A stretch of 42,830 nt of DNA, taken from contig UQKU01000018.1 of the NCBI GenBank assembly GCA_900541675.1, positions 1-42,830 on the forward strand, written 5' to 3'. The notes below the pieces were generated by a model, which made no database searches, was not told where the DNA came from, and was given only the letters and a program-made list of their open reading frames with translations. Positions within the stretch are counted from its first letter, which is position 1. The number at the start of each line of letters is the position of its first letter. This DNA comes from an uncultured Collinsella sp. Lineage in GTDB: Bacteria > Actinomycetota > Coriobacteriia > Coriobacteriales > Coriobacteriaceae. Shown here in pieces: positions 32,102 through 40,657 of this stretch. Both the position numbers and the translations under genes were made by a program.

Positions 32102-32146
32102 TGGATCGCGGCCCTTGCCTTCCTCGTCTACTTCTTCGTAGCGTAA
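32102..32146 (+). pseudogene. Remnant of the purine permease 3' end (duplication scar)
   Basis: TGG through TAA encodes WIAALAFLVYFFVA and a stop, identical in protein to the last 14 residues of the permease ending at 30095. There is no start codon or upstream coding part. It is a by-product of the duplication that copied the surface-protein gene. Confidence 0.88.
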
Positions 32147-32172
32147 GGGCAAGGCTGCAAAAGCTGAACAAT

Positions 32173-32206
32173 AAAGCGCGGAGTCGCCATGCGGCCCCGC
32201 GCTTTT
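32173..32206 (+). terminator. Duplicated terminator, now behind surface-protein copy 1
   Basis: AAAGCGCGG and CCGCGCTTT pair with mismatches in the upper stem and are followed by TCTTTT. It derives from the permease terminator at 30123-30158 and now insulates the two surface genes. Confidence 0.8.
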
Positions 32207-32350
32207 CTTTTAGCGCCGGTCCCTGCGCCGGCGTGCGGCCTATTTCTCCCCCATTTTGGCCATTTTGCCCTCCAAACGGCACTACCGCCGGCAACATCCA
32301 GCAGATACGCTGAATCTAGTCGTATAGGCCCTATGAGAACGGGAGCAACC

Positions 32351-34063
32351 ATGGCAGCCTTGTTCACGACCCCCAAACGCAATGACACTACCGCCGGAGC
32401 CCATGTTGCCGAACCCAACGTTCGCCGTCGCATAGGACTCGCGCACGGCAGCTGGCGCCGCGTGACGCGCCGCATCGTCGCGGGCGCCGTGTGCGCGCTC
32501 ACGGTGAGCTCGCTGCTCATGCCGAGCGTCTCGCTCGCAGCGGAATGGGTCAAGGTCGGCGGCAACAAGTACAACACCGCGGCGAGCGACGAGGCCGGTA
32601 CCTGGTCGTGGGACGGCGCCGACGACTTGAAGCTCAACAACTATAACGGCGGCGAGATCCAGGCCGCAGGCAAGCTCAACGTGAATTACTCGGGAACCAA
32701 CATCGTCACTGCCGAATGGATCGAAAGCATCAACGTTTCTCATGGCACTAACGAGAATGCCGAGCTCAATATCCAAGGCGACGAGGGCGGCACGCTCAGC
32801 GTGACATCTACTGAGGACGCTATCCTCACCACGGGTAATATCAACATCGACGGAGCCGGATCCGTCAACGCCACGAGCACTGGGTTTGATGCCATCAATG
32901 CCGGAGGTGATCTCGCTATCAAAGGTTCGGGCAACGTCAACGCCACGGGTGCATCGGATGGCATCAGGGCAAACGGCAATATCACGATTGACGACAGCGG
33001 AGCCGTCAGCGCCAGGGCTACCAAGGGCAAGGGTATTGGAACCGACAAGAACCTCACCATCAAGGGTGGCGGGACGGTCGAGGCAAGCTCCGAGAAAGAC
33101 GCTGCCGTCGAGGCCAAGGGCAGCCTCGCAGCCACAAACGTCTCCCTCAACGTAAACGGTGTTGAATATGGCGTCTATGCCCACAAGGGCATCACCCTCG
33201 ATCATGCAAACGTGACGGTCCGTGCAAGTAAAGGCAGATACGGTGGCGCCAACGCCCTCTTCACCTACCAGGACGACATCGTCGTCAAGAACGGCTCCAC
33301 CGTGGACGCGTTTGCGGAAGGCGAGGTTTCGGCTGCATTCTCCACCAGAAACGATCGACCCAACGAGAAGGGCGGCCACATCTACATCAGCGACTCCGTT
33401 GTCAAGGCCATAGCCCGCTATGTCGAGAACGGCGACGGCCCCATCCCCTACAGCGAAAACCAAGATGGCGAGACGAGGCGCGAACCCCAAGGCGAGAACA
33501 TCGGCATCATCGCCCAGACCAGCGAGGGCGTCACACCCGCAGTCATCTCGATCATCCGCAGCAAGGTAACGGCCGAAGGAGATACAGCGGCAATCTTTGC
33601 CCGTGCCATGAGCGCTGACGGCAAGACAATCGGCACCATCAAGATTGAGAACGCCGCCATCCAGACGCCCGAAGGCGGCAAGGTCATTGACTATCGCAAG
33701 CTCCGTGACGGCATCTACGAGGCAGGCCAAGCCATCGGCACGGGCGACGCCACGGTCGACTCCCTCTATATCAAAGCAGTCGCCAAAAGTACGACCATCG
33801 CACCTCCCGAGGTAGCCAAGCCGGAAGACCCCAAGCCCGACGAGACCAAGACCGCAGAAAGCAAGCCCGCGGAGTCCAAGCAGAACCCCAAGCCTGAGGG
33901 CTCAAAGCCGACCAAGGCCGTTGCGGCTTCAACCACGAAAGCCAAGACTACCGGCGTGCTCGCGGCAACCGGCGACACCTCGGGTGCGGCCATCGTGGCA
34001 ACCGTCCTTGCGGGAACAGCCGCTATCGCCGCAGGCACCATGGCGAGCCGTAAGCGTTCTTAG
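32351..34063 (+). CDS. Wall-anchored beta-helix surface protein, copy 2
   Basis: 570 residues from ATG 32351 (GGGAG upstream). It is a diverged tandem paralogue of the protein at 30304-32079, sharing the long N-region, signal core ending SVSLA-AEW, beta-helix coils (DAINAGGDLAIKGSGNVNAT; GIRANGNITIDDSGAVSARA), conserved blocks GGHIYISDSVVKAIARYVE and IIRSKVTAEGDTAAIFA, a Pro/Lys/Glu-rich linker and a LAATGD sorting signal (537-542). It lacks about one coil present in copy 1 (the segment NAIWADGNIEISGGSQVKAS), which explains the 21-residue length difference. Probably attached to peptidoglycan by a class E sortase encoded elsewhere. Confidence 0.82.
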   Translation: MAALFTTPKRNDTTAGAHVAEPNVRRRIGLAHGSWRRVTRRIVAGAVCALTVSSLLMPSVSLAAEWVKVGGNKYNTAASDEAGTWSWDGADDLKLNNYNGGEIQAAGKLNVNYSGTNIVTAEWIESINVSHGTNENAELNIQGDEGGTLSVTSTEDAILTTGNINIDGAGSVNATSTGFDAINAGGDLAIKGSGNVNATGASDGIRANGNITIDDSGAVSARATKGKGIGTDKNLTIKGGGTVEASSEKDAAVEAKGSLAATNVSLNVNGVEYGVYAHKGITLDHANVTVRASKGRYGGANALFTYQDDIVVKNGSTVDAFAEGEVSAAFSTRNDRPNEKGGHIYISDSVVKAIARYVENGDGPIPYSENQDGETRREPQGENIGIIAQTSEGVTPAVISIIRSKVTAEGDTAAIFARAMSADGKTIGTIKIENAAIQTPEGGKVIDYRKLRDGIYEAGQAIGTGDATVDSLYIKAVAKSTTIAPPEVAKPEDPKPDETKTAESKPAESKQNPKPEGSKPTKAVAASTTKAKTTGVLAATGDTSGAAIVATVLAGTAAIAAGTMASRKRS

Positions 34064-34120
34064 ACGCCTCTGCGCACATGGCAGCTCCCGCGAAGGCCCC
34101 GAGCCCTAGCACCGTTTAAC

Positions 34121-34158
34121 AACGCCACCGCCGAGCTCCCCTCCGGCGGTGGCGTTTT
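34121..34158 (+). terminator. Terminator of the surface-protein locus
   Basis: AACGCCACCGCCG (34121-34133) pairs exactly with CGGCGGTGGCGTT (34144-34156), followed by TT. Confidence 0.88.
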
Positions 34159-34270
34159 CCATATGCGTCCGCAGGGGATGCACGAGATTGTCTTTGGTCT
34201 AGCCCAACCGGCATACGTTGGCGTGCGACAATTGGGGCTGCCGATATCACAACACTGAGAGAGGCCCGTC

Positions 34271-34936
34271 ATGGAAGCGCATCAAAAGCAGATAACCGTT
34301 TATTCGAATCATACGGAAAGCGCGCCTGTCATCTACCTTCCTGTGGTCGTGGGCGACGGCAGCGAGGTTTATAAGTGTTGCCGAGAGCTCGACTGTCCGC
34401 CATTCGCCCTCGTCACCATTGGCGGGCTCGATTGGAATCGCGAGCTGAGCCCCTGGGCATGCGACGGGACCGTACGCGATGTCGAGCCTTTCGGCGGCCA
34501 AGCTGCCGATTTTCTTGATGAGCTGCTGAATCAGATAATCCCCCAGGTCGAGTCGTCGATTCCTCAGCCGCCCACCTGGCGCGGCATTGCCGGCTACTCG
34601 CTCGCGGGCCTCTTCGCACTCTGGTCCCTCTGGCAAACCGACGCCTTTGACCGCGCCGCGAGCGCATCGGGGTCGCTATGGTTTCCCGACTTTGTCGACC
34701 GTGCCAGCACGGCCCCTTTTGCCGGCAGCCCGCAAGCCGTCTACCTGTCACTCGGCAAAAAGGAAACCAAGACGCCCAACCGCATGATGCGGCATGTACT
34801 CGACGACACACGCGCGATGGAAGCGTTGCTCGTCGAGCGCGGCATTCCAACAACGCTGGAGCTCAACCCCGGCAATCACTTTGCCCAAACCGACTTGCGC
34901 ATGGCCCGCGGCATCCACTGGATACTGACACATTAA
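34271..34936 (+). CDS. Alpha/beta-hydrolase, putative esterase (esterase D / Fes-like)
   Basis: 221 residues; GAGAGAGG lies upstream of ATG 34271. The nucleophile elbow is GYSLAGLFALW (Ser110), followed by SGSLWFPDF, and a C-terminal LELNPGNHF supplies the catalytic His (203). No signal peptide. The fold matches the PF00756 putative esterases (IroE, Fes, S-formylglutathione hydrolase-like), often acting on siderophore or acyl esters. Substrate unknown. Convergent with the uracil permease gene; shared terminator at 34939-34972. Confidence 0.8.
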   Translation: MEAHQKQITVYSNHTESAPVIYLPVVVGDGSEVYKCCRELDCPPFALVTIGGLDWNRELSPWACDGTVRDVEPFGGQAADFLDELLNQIIPQVESSIPQPPTWRGIAGYSLAGLFALWSLWQTDAFDRAASASGSLWFPDFVDRASTAPFAGSPQAVYLSLGKKETKTPNRMMRHVLDDTRAMEALLVERGIPTTLELNPGNHFAQTDLRMARGIHWILTH

Positions 34937-34938
34937 AA

Positions 34939-34972
34939 ATGGTGCCCACACGCATATACGCATGGGCACCAT
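34939..34972. terminator. Bidirectional terminator
   Basis: ATGGTGCCCA (34939-34948) pairs exactly with TGGGCACCAT (34963-34972); AAAAA precedes it and a T-rich run follows, so it can act on both converging genes. Confidence 0.82.
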
Positions 34973-34997
34973 ATCTTGTTTTAGCTGAACGCAGCTG

Positions 34998-36332
34998 CTA
35001 CTCAGCAGCCTCCTCAAGCTCGGAGACATCAAACTCAAAGTCGTTACCCGGCAGGATGGCGTTGAGCACAATGCCCACCAGTGAGCCCACGGCAATGCCG
35101 GACAGCGAAATGGTCACGCCGCCCAGCTCCAACACGATGGCGCCGGCGGTGCTGTACGCGATGCCGAGCGAAAGCACGAGCACCAGCGCGGCAACCAGCA
35201 CGTTGCGGTTGTTCTGGAAATCGACCTGGTTCTCGATGAGGTTGCGGACGCCCACAGCGCTGATCATGCCGTAGAGCACGAGCGACACACCGCCGATCAC
35301 ACACGCCGGCATGGCCGCAATGACAGCCGCGAACTTGGGGCAGAACGAAAGCACGATGGCGCAGCACGCGGCAATGCGAATCACGCGCGGGTCGAACACG
35401 CGCGTCAGGGCGAGCACGCCGGTGTTCTCACCATACGTAGTGTTGGCCGGAGCGCCAAAGAGCGAAGCCAGAATCGTGGCAAGGCCGTCGCCGAGCAGCG
35501 TGCGATGCAGGCCGGGATCGGCAATGTAGTTGCACTCGCAAGTCGAACCGATAGCAGAGATATCGCCGATATGCTCGATCATGGTCGCGAAGGCCAGCGG
35601 CATGATGGTGATGATGGCCGTCGTGGCAAGACCGCTATCGAACTGCGGCCCAAAGAGTGCAAACACGGTGTTGTCCCACACGATGGGCAGACCGACCCAC
35701 GGAGCGGCGGCAACGCCCGAGAAATCAACCCCGCCGAGCGCAGCCGCAACGGCATAGCTCACCACAACGCCCAGCAAAATCGGCACGATCTTGACCATGC
35801 CACGGCCCCAGATGTTGCAGATGACGATAACGGCAACGCCAATGACAGCCACAAGCCAGTTGGTCTGGCAGTTAGCAATAGCGGAACTTGCCAGGATCAA
35901 GCCGATGGAAATGACGATGGGGCCAGTCACCACCGGCGGGAAGAAACGCATGACACGCTTGGCGCCAAACGCGCGGAAGAGCGCCGCCAGCACCGGATAG
36001 AGCAGACCGGCGCAGGCTACGCCCAGGCAGGCGTAGGGCAAAAGCTCGGTCTCGCCGTTGGGCGCGATTGCGGCATAACCGGCAATAAAGGCAAACGATG
36101 AGCCCAAAAATGCCGGCACCTTACCGCGCGACAGGAAGTGGAACAGCAGCGTGCCCAAGCCGGCAAACAAAAGCGTTGCCGATACCGAGAGGCCGGTGAG
36201 CACGGGCACCAGCACGGTGGCGCCAAACATGGCAAACAGGTGCTGTAGGCCGAGCAGGAACATGCGCGGGCGGCCGAGCAACGATGCGTCGTAGATGGCA
36301 TCGCTGACGGCGGGCGTCGAGGACTGGGACAT
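34998..36332 (-). CDS. uraA: Uracil permease, NCS2 family
   Basis: 444 residues; GAAAGGA precedes ATG 36332. About 14 membrane segments. The UraA blocks are clear: LGLQHLFAMFGATVLVPVLTGLS, MIEHIGDISAIGS with the conserved Glu, and GAPANTTYGENTGVLALTRV with the substrate-binding Glu. It imports uracil with protons. It is distinct from the AzgA-type purine permease at 28785. Last gene on the minus strand behind the MetE-like gene with 122 bases between them; possibly its own transcript. Confidence 0.92.
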   Translation of the reverse strand: MSQSSTPAVSDAIYDASLLGRPRMFLLGLQHLFAMFGATVLVPVLTGLSVSATLLFAGLGTLLFHFLSRGKVPAFLGSSFAFIAGYAAIAPNGETELLPYACLGVACAGLLYPVLAALFRAFGAKRVMRFFPPVVTGPIVISIGLILASSAIANCQTNWLVAVIGVAVIVICNIWGRGMVKIVPILLGVVVSYAVAAALGGVDFSGVAAAPWVGLPIVWDNTVFALFGPQFDSGLATTAIITIMPLAFATMIEHIGDISAIGSTCECNYIADPGLHRTLLGDGLATILASLFGAPANTTYGENTGVLALTRVFDPRVIRIAACCAIVLSFCPKFAAVIAAMPACVIGGVSLVLYGMISAVGVRNLIENQVDFQNNRNVLVAALVLVLSLGIAYSTAGAIVLELGGVTISLSGIAVGSLVGIVLNAILPGNDFEFDVSELEEAAE

Positions 36333-36454
36333 GGATGTCCTTTCGAATGGAAGGGCGATCAGGCATATCGGATAACCTGCCCGAACGATACGATCCGAAC
36401 CATTGTACGCGATACGCTATGCCTCGCACGCGCCGCCACCTGCAAACACTAGTG

Positions 36455-37588
36455 CTATTTCCAAACGCGCTCGGCAATGCGCTTGACCAGCGCGATCTTT
36501 GCCCATTGCTCATCCTCGGTCAGCTTGTTGCCAATCTCGCAGCTGGCAAAGCCGCACTGAGGCGACAGATACAGGTTCTCGAGCGGCACGTACTTTGCGG
36601 CTTCACGGATGCGCTCGACGATAACATCCTCGTTCTCGAGCTCTGCCGCCTTGGTGGTCACCAGACCCAACACGACCTTCTTGCCGGGGGCAACGTACTT
36701 GAGCGGCTCAAAACCGCCGGCGCGCGGCGTGTCGAACTCCAGATAGAACGCATCGACGTCCTCATGCGCAAACAGATATGGAGCGATGGGATCGTAGCCG
36801 CCTTCAAAAGCGTAGGTGGAGTGGTAGTTGCCGCGGCATACGTGCGTGTTGATAACCAAATCATCGGGCTTGTCCGCGATGGCGGCGTTGTTGAGCGCCA
36901 CGCCCAGCTCGCTTACCTTTTGCAGGTCGACCGGGCTCATGCCGGTCTTGGACACAAAGTCAGTATCGCAGTAGATGCCCCAGGTGCAGTCATCAAACTG
37001 GATGTTGCGGCAGCCTGCAGCGTACAGGTCGGCGATCACCGTACGATAAGCGGCTGCAATGGCATCGGCGAGCTCTTCGTCGGTCTTGTAGACGGCGCGC
37101 AGGCTCTCCTGCTGGCCATCGCAGCGGTCGAGCGTGACCTCAGAGAACGTCTGGATAGGCGCCGGGATGGTCTGGCGTGCAACGTGGTCCTCGCCCTCAA
37201 GTGCCTTGACAAACTTAAAGTGCTCGACGAAGGGGTGGTTCTCGCCGCTGATGGAGCCAGTCACCACGGCGGTATCGGCCGTGGTCTCCTCGTCGTGGAA
37301 CATATATCCCGTACGCGAGGTGCGACGCTCGACGCCGTTCAGCCCCCACATAAAATCGAGGTGCCAGTAGCTGCGGCGAAACTCGCCATCGGTGATGACC
37401 TGCAGGCCGGCGGTCTTTTGCTTTGCCACCAAATCGCGAATGGCATCGTTCTCGACGGCCTTAAGCCCCTCGGCATCAAGCGCGCCTACCGCATAGGCAG
37501 CGCGGGCGTCCTTTACGGCCTGCGGACGAAGAAAGCTGCCGACGATATCGGCGCGAAACGGCGCGTTCGGTTGAATTGAAGTGCTCAT
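36455..37588 (-). CDS. MetE-like methyltransferase, YxjG/YxjH family
   Basis: 377 residues from ATG 37588 (AGGGAG upstream). It matches the C-terminal catalytic half of cobalamin-independent methionine synthase: FRADIVGSFLRP at the N-terminus, GLQVITDGEFRR, IQFDDCTWG, NTHVCRGN with zinc ligands His and Cys, YLEFDTPRAGGFEPL with the ligand Glu, and SPQCGFASC with the last Cys. Members of this group methylate homocysteine from folate or other methyl donors. No S-box or T-box is visible; an operator-like palindrome lies in its promoter and a LysR gene lies just upstream, so control by that regulator is likely. Confidence 0.87.
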   Translation of the reverse strand: MSTSIQPNAPFRADIVGSFLRPQAVKDARAAYAVGALDAEGLKAVENDAIRDLVAKQKTAGLQVITDGEFRRSYWHLDFMWGLNGVERRTSRTGYMFHDEETTADTAVVTGSISGENHPFVEHFKFVKALEGEDHVARQTIPAPIQTFSEVTLDRCDGQQESLRAVYKTDEELADAIAAAYRTVIADLYAAGCRNIQFDDCTWGIYCDTDFVSKTGMSPVDLQKVSELGVALNNAAIADKPDDLVINTHVCRGNYHSTYAFEGGYDPIAPYLFAHEDVDAFYLEFDTPRAGGFEPLKYVAPGKKVVLGLVTTKAAELENEDVIVERIREAAKYVPLENLYLSPQCGFASCEIGNKLTEDEQWAKIALVKRIAERVWK

Positions 37589-37624
37589 AGATATCTCCCT
37601 TTGCATTGGTTGCTTTACTGGGAC

Positions 37625-37697
37625 AGAGTATGAGCGCTCATATGGCCATCGCAAAATATACGTTTATAACAGTTTGATATAGATGCTTCCTATATCA
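37625..37697. promoter_or_regulatory. Promoter and operators of the MetE-like gene
   Basis: On the minus strand TTGCGA (37649-37654) and TACTCT (37625-37630) form a promoter with an 18-base spacer that is filled by the 14-bp palindrome TATGAGCGCTCATA (37629-37642). Further upstream TGATATAG-N7-CTATATCA (37675-37697) is a perfect inverted repeat flanked by two AGTTTG copies, a plausible LysR site. Confidence 0.55.
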
Positions 37698-37743
37698 GTT
37701 TGGACTGCCATAAAGAGATTTGACCCGTGCAGAATGCAGCAGT

Positions 37744-38640
37744 CTATATGTGCTGGCGAATCGCGTCGATATAGGCCTGCCCGTAGCGCGTAAGTGTCGT
37801 GTTCTTGCGCGTGATGATGCCGATCTCCATGTACTCGTCTACATCAAGCGGAATCGAGATGATACCCGGCCCGTTGAGCTCGTGACTGATCACGCCTGAG
37901 CATACCGTGTAGCCGTTGAGGCCCATGGCCAGGTTGAACAACGTCGCACGGTCGCGCACGCGGATATTCTTGCGGCGCTCAAACGTCGAGGTCAGCTCCT
38001 CAGAATAATAAAACGAGTTATAGCTGCCCTGCTCATAGGACAGGAACGGGTAGTCTTCCAAGTCCTCGAGCGTCACACTCGAGCGGCCCGCCAGCGGATG
38101 GTCGGCGCACACAAAAACGTGCGGCGTGGCGCAGAAGAGCCCTTCGAACACGAGCTCGTTGGCCGCCAGCATGCGCTCGATGACCTCGCGATTGTGCTCC
38201 GACAGATACAGGATGCCGAGTTCGCTTTTCATATGCGCGACGTCCTCGATAATCTCGTGAGTCTGCTCCTCGCGCAGGGTAAAGTCGTAGCGCGCGGCAT
38301 CAAACTCACGAATCACATCGACAAACGCATTAACGGCAAAGGAATAATGCTGGCAACTCACACTAAAGTGCGGCACCTGCTCGGACTCGCCCTTGTACTT
38401 ACCTTCGAGCAGATCGGCCTGGTCAAGCACCTGTCGCGCGTAGCCCAAGAAGGTCTCGCCTTCCTCGGATACAACGACACCCTTGTTAGTGCGCTCAAAG
38501 ATGTGCACACCCATCTCGTTTTCGAGATCGCGAATCGATGCGGTAATCGAAGGCTGCGACACAAAGAGCCGGCGCGAGGCCTCGGTGATGCTGCCGCATT
38601 CGGCAACCTTGACGACATACCTGAGCTGCTGAAGCTTCAT
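37744..38640 (-). CDS. LysR-family transcriptional regulator
   Basis: 298 residues; AGGGAG precedes ATG 38640. HTH at 1-60 (MKLQQLRYVVKVAECGSITEASRRLFVSQPSITASIRDLE), then an effector-binding domain (HFSVSCQHYSFAVNAFVDVIREF, HPLAGRSSVTLEDLEDYPFLSYEQG). It starts 10 bases after the stop of the HAD gene, and lies 155 bases upstream of the MetE-like gene on the same strand. The context suggests control of methionine or one-carbon metabolism; not proven. Confidence 0.9.
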   Translation of the reverse strand: MKLQQLRYVVKVAECGSITEASRRLFVSQPSITASIRDLENEMGVHIFERTNKGVVVSEEGETFLGYARQVLDQADLLEGKYKGESEQVPHFSVSCQHYSFAVNAFVDVIREFDAARYDFTLREEQTHEIIEDVAHMKSELGILYLSEHNREVIERMLAANELVFEGLFCATPHVFVCADHPLAGRSSVTLEDLEDYPFLSYEQGSYNSFYYSEELTSTFERRKNIRVRDRATLFNLAMGLNGYTVCSGVISHELNGPGIISIPLDVDEYMEIGIITRKNTTLTRYGQAYIDAIRQHI

Positions 38641-38650
38641 AGCTTTCTCC

Positions 38651-39559
38651 CTAGACGTTCGTGACGTCGAAACCCGTCGCATCCATCTGACGCATAAACG
38701 GCGGCATCTCCCCCGTCGCGGCACAGGCGGCAATCTGATGCAGAGCCCCGGCAACCGCATCGTTTGCCGCAGCGCCGATATGCCAGCGCGCGGCAGCCGT
38801 GACAGCCTCGTTGGCATTGGCGACTGCAACGGAGTTGGGAACGGCATCGATCATGGGCAGATCGTTATCGGAATCACCGAACACGGCCACCTCGTCGAGT
38901 GTCAGGTCCAAAGCGCGCGCAAGCTCCAGCGCGGCGCAACCCTTGTCCCAACCTGCTGGAAGGATGTCGAACAGGCGCACACGATTGTTGGGAAACACGA
39001 GCGAGAGCTCCGGTACCTCAGCGGCAACGCGCTCACGTAGCTCCGCGAGCTCCTCACGCGAACGGGCACTCCAGATATTCGCCTTGAACACCGGTGCGTC
39101 ATCGACAACAGGACGGCACGGGGCCTCTTCGCCCTTGAGCCACGCGTTGCCGCCCGACTCCATGGCGCGGCGCACGCGCTCGGGGTCGCTCGTCACGCAA
39201 TAGGCATCGTTATCCCAAAAGTCATCACCCAGGCTGTAGACCTTCAGATACGTATCGTCGGTCTCTTGCTCCAAGTAGTCAGCCAAGCGCATAAGGGCGG
39301 CGTTGTCAGTCGCGCGCGAAGCGACCGCCTGACCGTCGACAAACATTACCTGGCCGTTGCAGAACGCGCCGGTCGAGAAGCACTCGACGCAATTGCGGAA
39401 CATCCAGCCCATCGCGGACGGCTGGCGACCCGAAACCGGGCCAAAGTGCAGACCCGCCGTCTGCATGGCATGAATGCCCTCGATGGCGTAGTCGCTGGCG
39501 CCGTCATGCCCGGCTGGAATCAGCGTATCGTCCATATCGGTCAGCACAAGTTTAATCAT
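38651..39559 (-). CDS. HAD-IIB (Cof-type) phosphatase
   Basis: 302 residues. Motif I DMDDTLIPAG (Asp8, Asp10), motif II VSGRQ, a Cof-type cap (about 85-190) and motif IV VFGDSDNDLPMIDAV are in order. These enzymes hydrolyse sugar phosphates, PLP or nucleotide phosphates; the substrate cannot be told. Forms a probable two-gene unit with the LysR regulator downstream. GGGGG precedes the start. Confidence 0.88.
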   Translation of the reverse strand: MIKLVLTDMDDTLIPAGHDGASDYAIEGIHAMQTAGLHFGPVSGRQPSAMGWMFRNCVECFSTGAFCNGQVMFVDGQAVASRATDNAALMRLADYLEQETDDTYLKVYSLGDDFWDNDAYCVTSDPERVRRAMESGGNAWLKGEEAPCRPVVDDAPVFKANIWSARSREELAELRERVAAEVPELSLVFPNNRVRLFDILPAGWDKGCAALELARALDLTLDEVAVFGDSDNDLPMIDAVPNSVAVANANEAVTAAARWHIGAAANDAVAGALHQIAACAATGEMPPFMRQMDATGFDVTNV

Positions 39560-39596
39560 AAGGCCCCCATTCGTATCGGTCCTACCTATTGTAACG

Positions 39597-39631
39597 ACCT
39601 GCCAAAATAAACCTGTCCCTTTTTGGCAGGT
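39597..39631. repeat. Short hairpin repeat, copy 3 (REP-like)
   Basis: ACCTGCCAAAA (39597-39607) and TTTTGGCAGGT (39621-39631) pair perfectly around TAAACCTGTCCCT. It lies between the HAD gene and the thiamine operon, directly before the -10-like TAGTAT (39636-39641), so it overlaps the probable thi promoter. Confidence 0.7.
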
Positions 39632-39658
39632 GCGCTAGTATAGGGAACAACAGATTCG

Positions 39659-39750
39659 ATGCGGGAGTGCCGGCGGTGCAAACCACAAGGCTGAGAGGGC
39701 ATGGGGCCCAATCCTTTGAACCTGTCAGTTAATGCTGGCGTAGGGAGCAT
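39659..39750 (+). ncRNA. TPP riboswitch (THI element)
   Basis: ATGCGGGAGTGCC opens the element, followed by GGCTGAGAGGGC, CTTTGAACCTGTCAG, TTAATGCTGGCGTAGGGA and closing GCAT. CTGAGA and the final GCGTAGGGA block are the invariant TPP-binding segments of the thi-box. A terminator lies 12 bases downstream, so control is by transcription attenuation when TPP is plentiful. Confidence 0.96.
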
Positions 39751-39761
39751 GCCGCCTTTTT

Positions 39762-39794
39762 AGGGGCGCTGTCTATGCACAGCGCCCCTTTTCT
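39762..39794 (+). terminator. Riboswitch-controlled terminator of the thi operon
   Basis: AGGGGCGCTGT pairs with ACAGCGCCCCT around CTATGC, followed by TTT; it lies between the TPP aptamer and thiM and is the expected expression platform. Confidence 0.88.
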
Positions 39795-39814
39795 ATGCCA
39801 AGGAGGCATGTGCA

Positions 39815-40654
39815 GTGATTGATTCGGAACAGCTTAAGCAAAATGTGGTCAAGACCGTGGAGGAGATTCGCGCCACCAATCCCATGGCGGGCTCCATCAC
39901 CAACACGGTGACGATTGACTTTGTTGCCAACGCGCAGCTCGCCGTGGGCGGCTCTGCCGCTATGGTCTACCTGCCCGACGAGAGCGAGGCGCTCGTTGCC
40001 GGCGGCGGCGCCATCTATCTGAACATGGGAACGCTCTTCCCCATCTACGAGCAGACGATTCCCCGCGCGGCCAAGGCGGCACACGACGCCGGCAAGCCCT
40101 GGGTGCTCGATCCGGTGGGCCTGGGCATCGGCAGCCTGCGCACCCAGCTGGTAGGCGAACTCAAGCAGTACAAACCCGCCATCGTTCGTGGCAACGCTTC
40201 CGAGATCATCGCACTTGCCGGCCTGTGGGGCCTTGAGGGCGAGGCGGCCGATCTGAGCCGCGTACGCGGTGTCGATACCACCGACACGGTCGACGCCGCC
40301 CGCGATGCCGCCGTGGCGCTCGCCCGCTACACCGGCGGCGCCGTAGTGGTCTCGGGCGAAGTCGACCTGATTACCGACGGCACGACCGTGGCCAAGTCCC
40401 ACGGCGGCAGCCCACTCATGTCCAAGATCACCGGCTGCGGCTGCTCGCAGGGCGGCGTGCTGGCCGTGTACGCCTGCACCACCGACCCGTTTACGGCGGC
40501 CATCTGCGGCACCGCTGTCTACAACGTCGCCGGCACGCGTGCCGCCGCTGTCGCCGATGCCCCGGCAAGCTTTAAAGTCGCCTTTATCGACGAGCTCTAC
40601 CGCGCGACCGCCCAGGACATTGCCGATAACCAACTCGAGCTCGAGGAGGCATAA
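39815..40654 (+). CDS. thiM: Hydroxyethylthiazole kinase
   Basis: 279 residues from GTG 39815 with AAGGAGG 8 bases upstream. It phosphorylates 4-methyl-5-(2-hydroxyethyl)thiazole in thiamine salvage. Visible: NPMAGSITNTVTIDFVANAQLAVGGSAAM, WVLDPVGLG, VRGNASEIIAL and ITGCGCSQGGVLAVYA, the ribokinase-type ATP site with the catalytic Cys-containing turn. First gene under the TPP riboswitch. Confidence 0.95.
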   Translation: MIDSEQLKQNVVKTVEEIRATNPMAGSITNTVTIDFVANAQLAVGGSAAMVYLPDESEALVAGGGAIYLNMGTLFPIYEQTIPRAAKAAHDAGKPWVLDPVGLGIGSLRTQLVGELKQYKPAIVRGNASEIIALAGLWGLEGEAADLSRVRGVDTTDTVDAARDAAVALARYTGGAVVVSGEVDLITDGTTVAKSHGGSPLMSKITGCGCSQGGVLAVYACTTDPFTAAICGTAVYNVAGTRAAAVADAPASFKVAFIDELYRATAQDIADNQLELEEA

Positions 40655-40657
40655 GCC

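Larger units (their letters stand above)
32101..34079 (+). repeat. Tandem duplication, unit 2
   Basis: Begins with GTGGATCGCG, copied from 30050, and carries permease tail, terminator, about 100 conserved leader bases (CCTCCAAACGGCACTACCGC in both) and the second surface gene. Similarity fades just after the stop codon (CGCAC around 32090 and 34074), which places the junction near 32094-32101. Confidence 0.85.
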
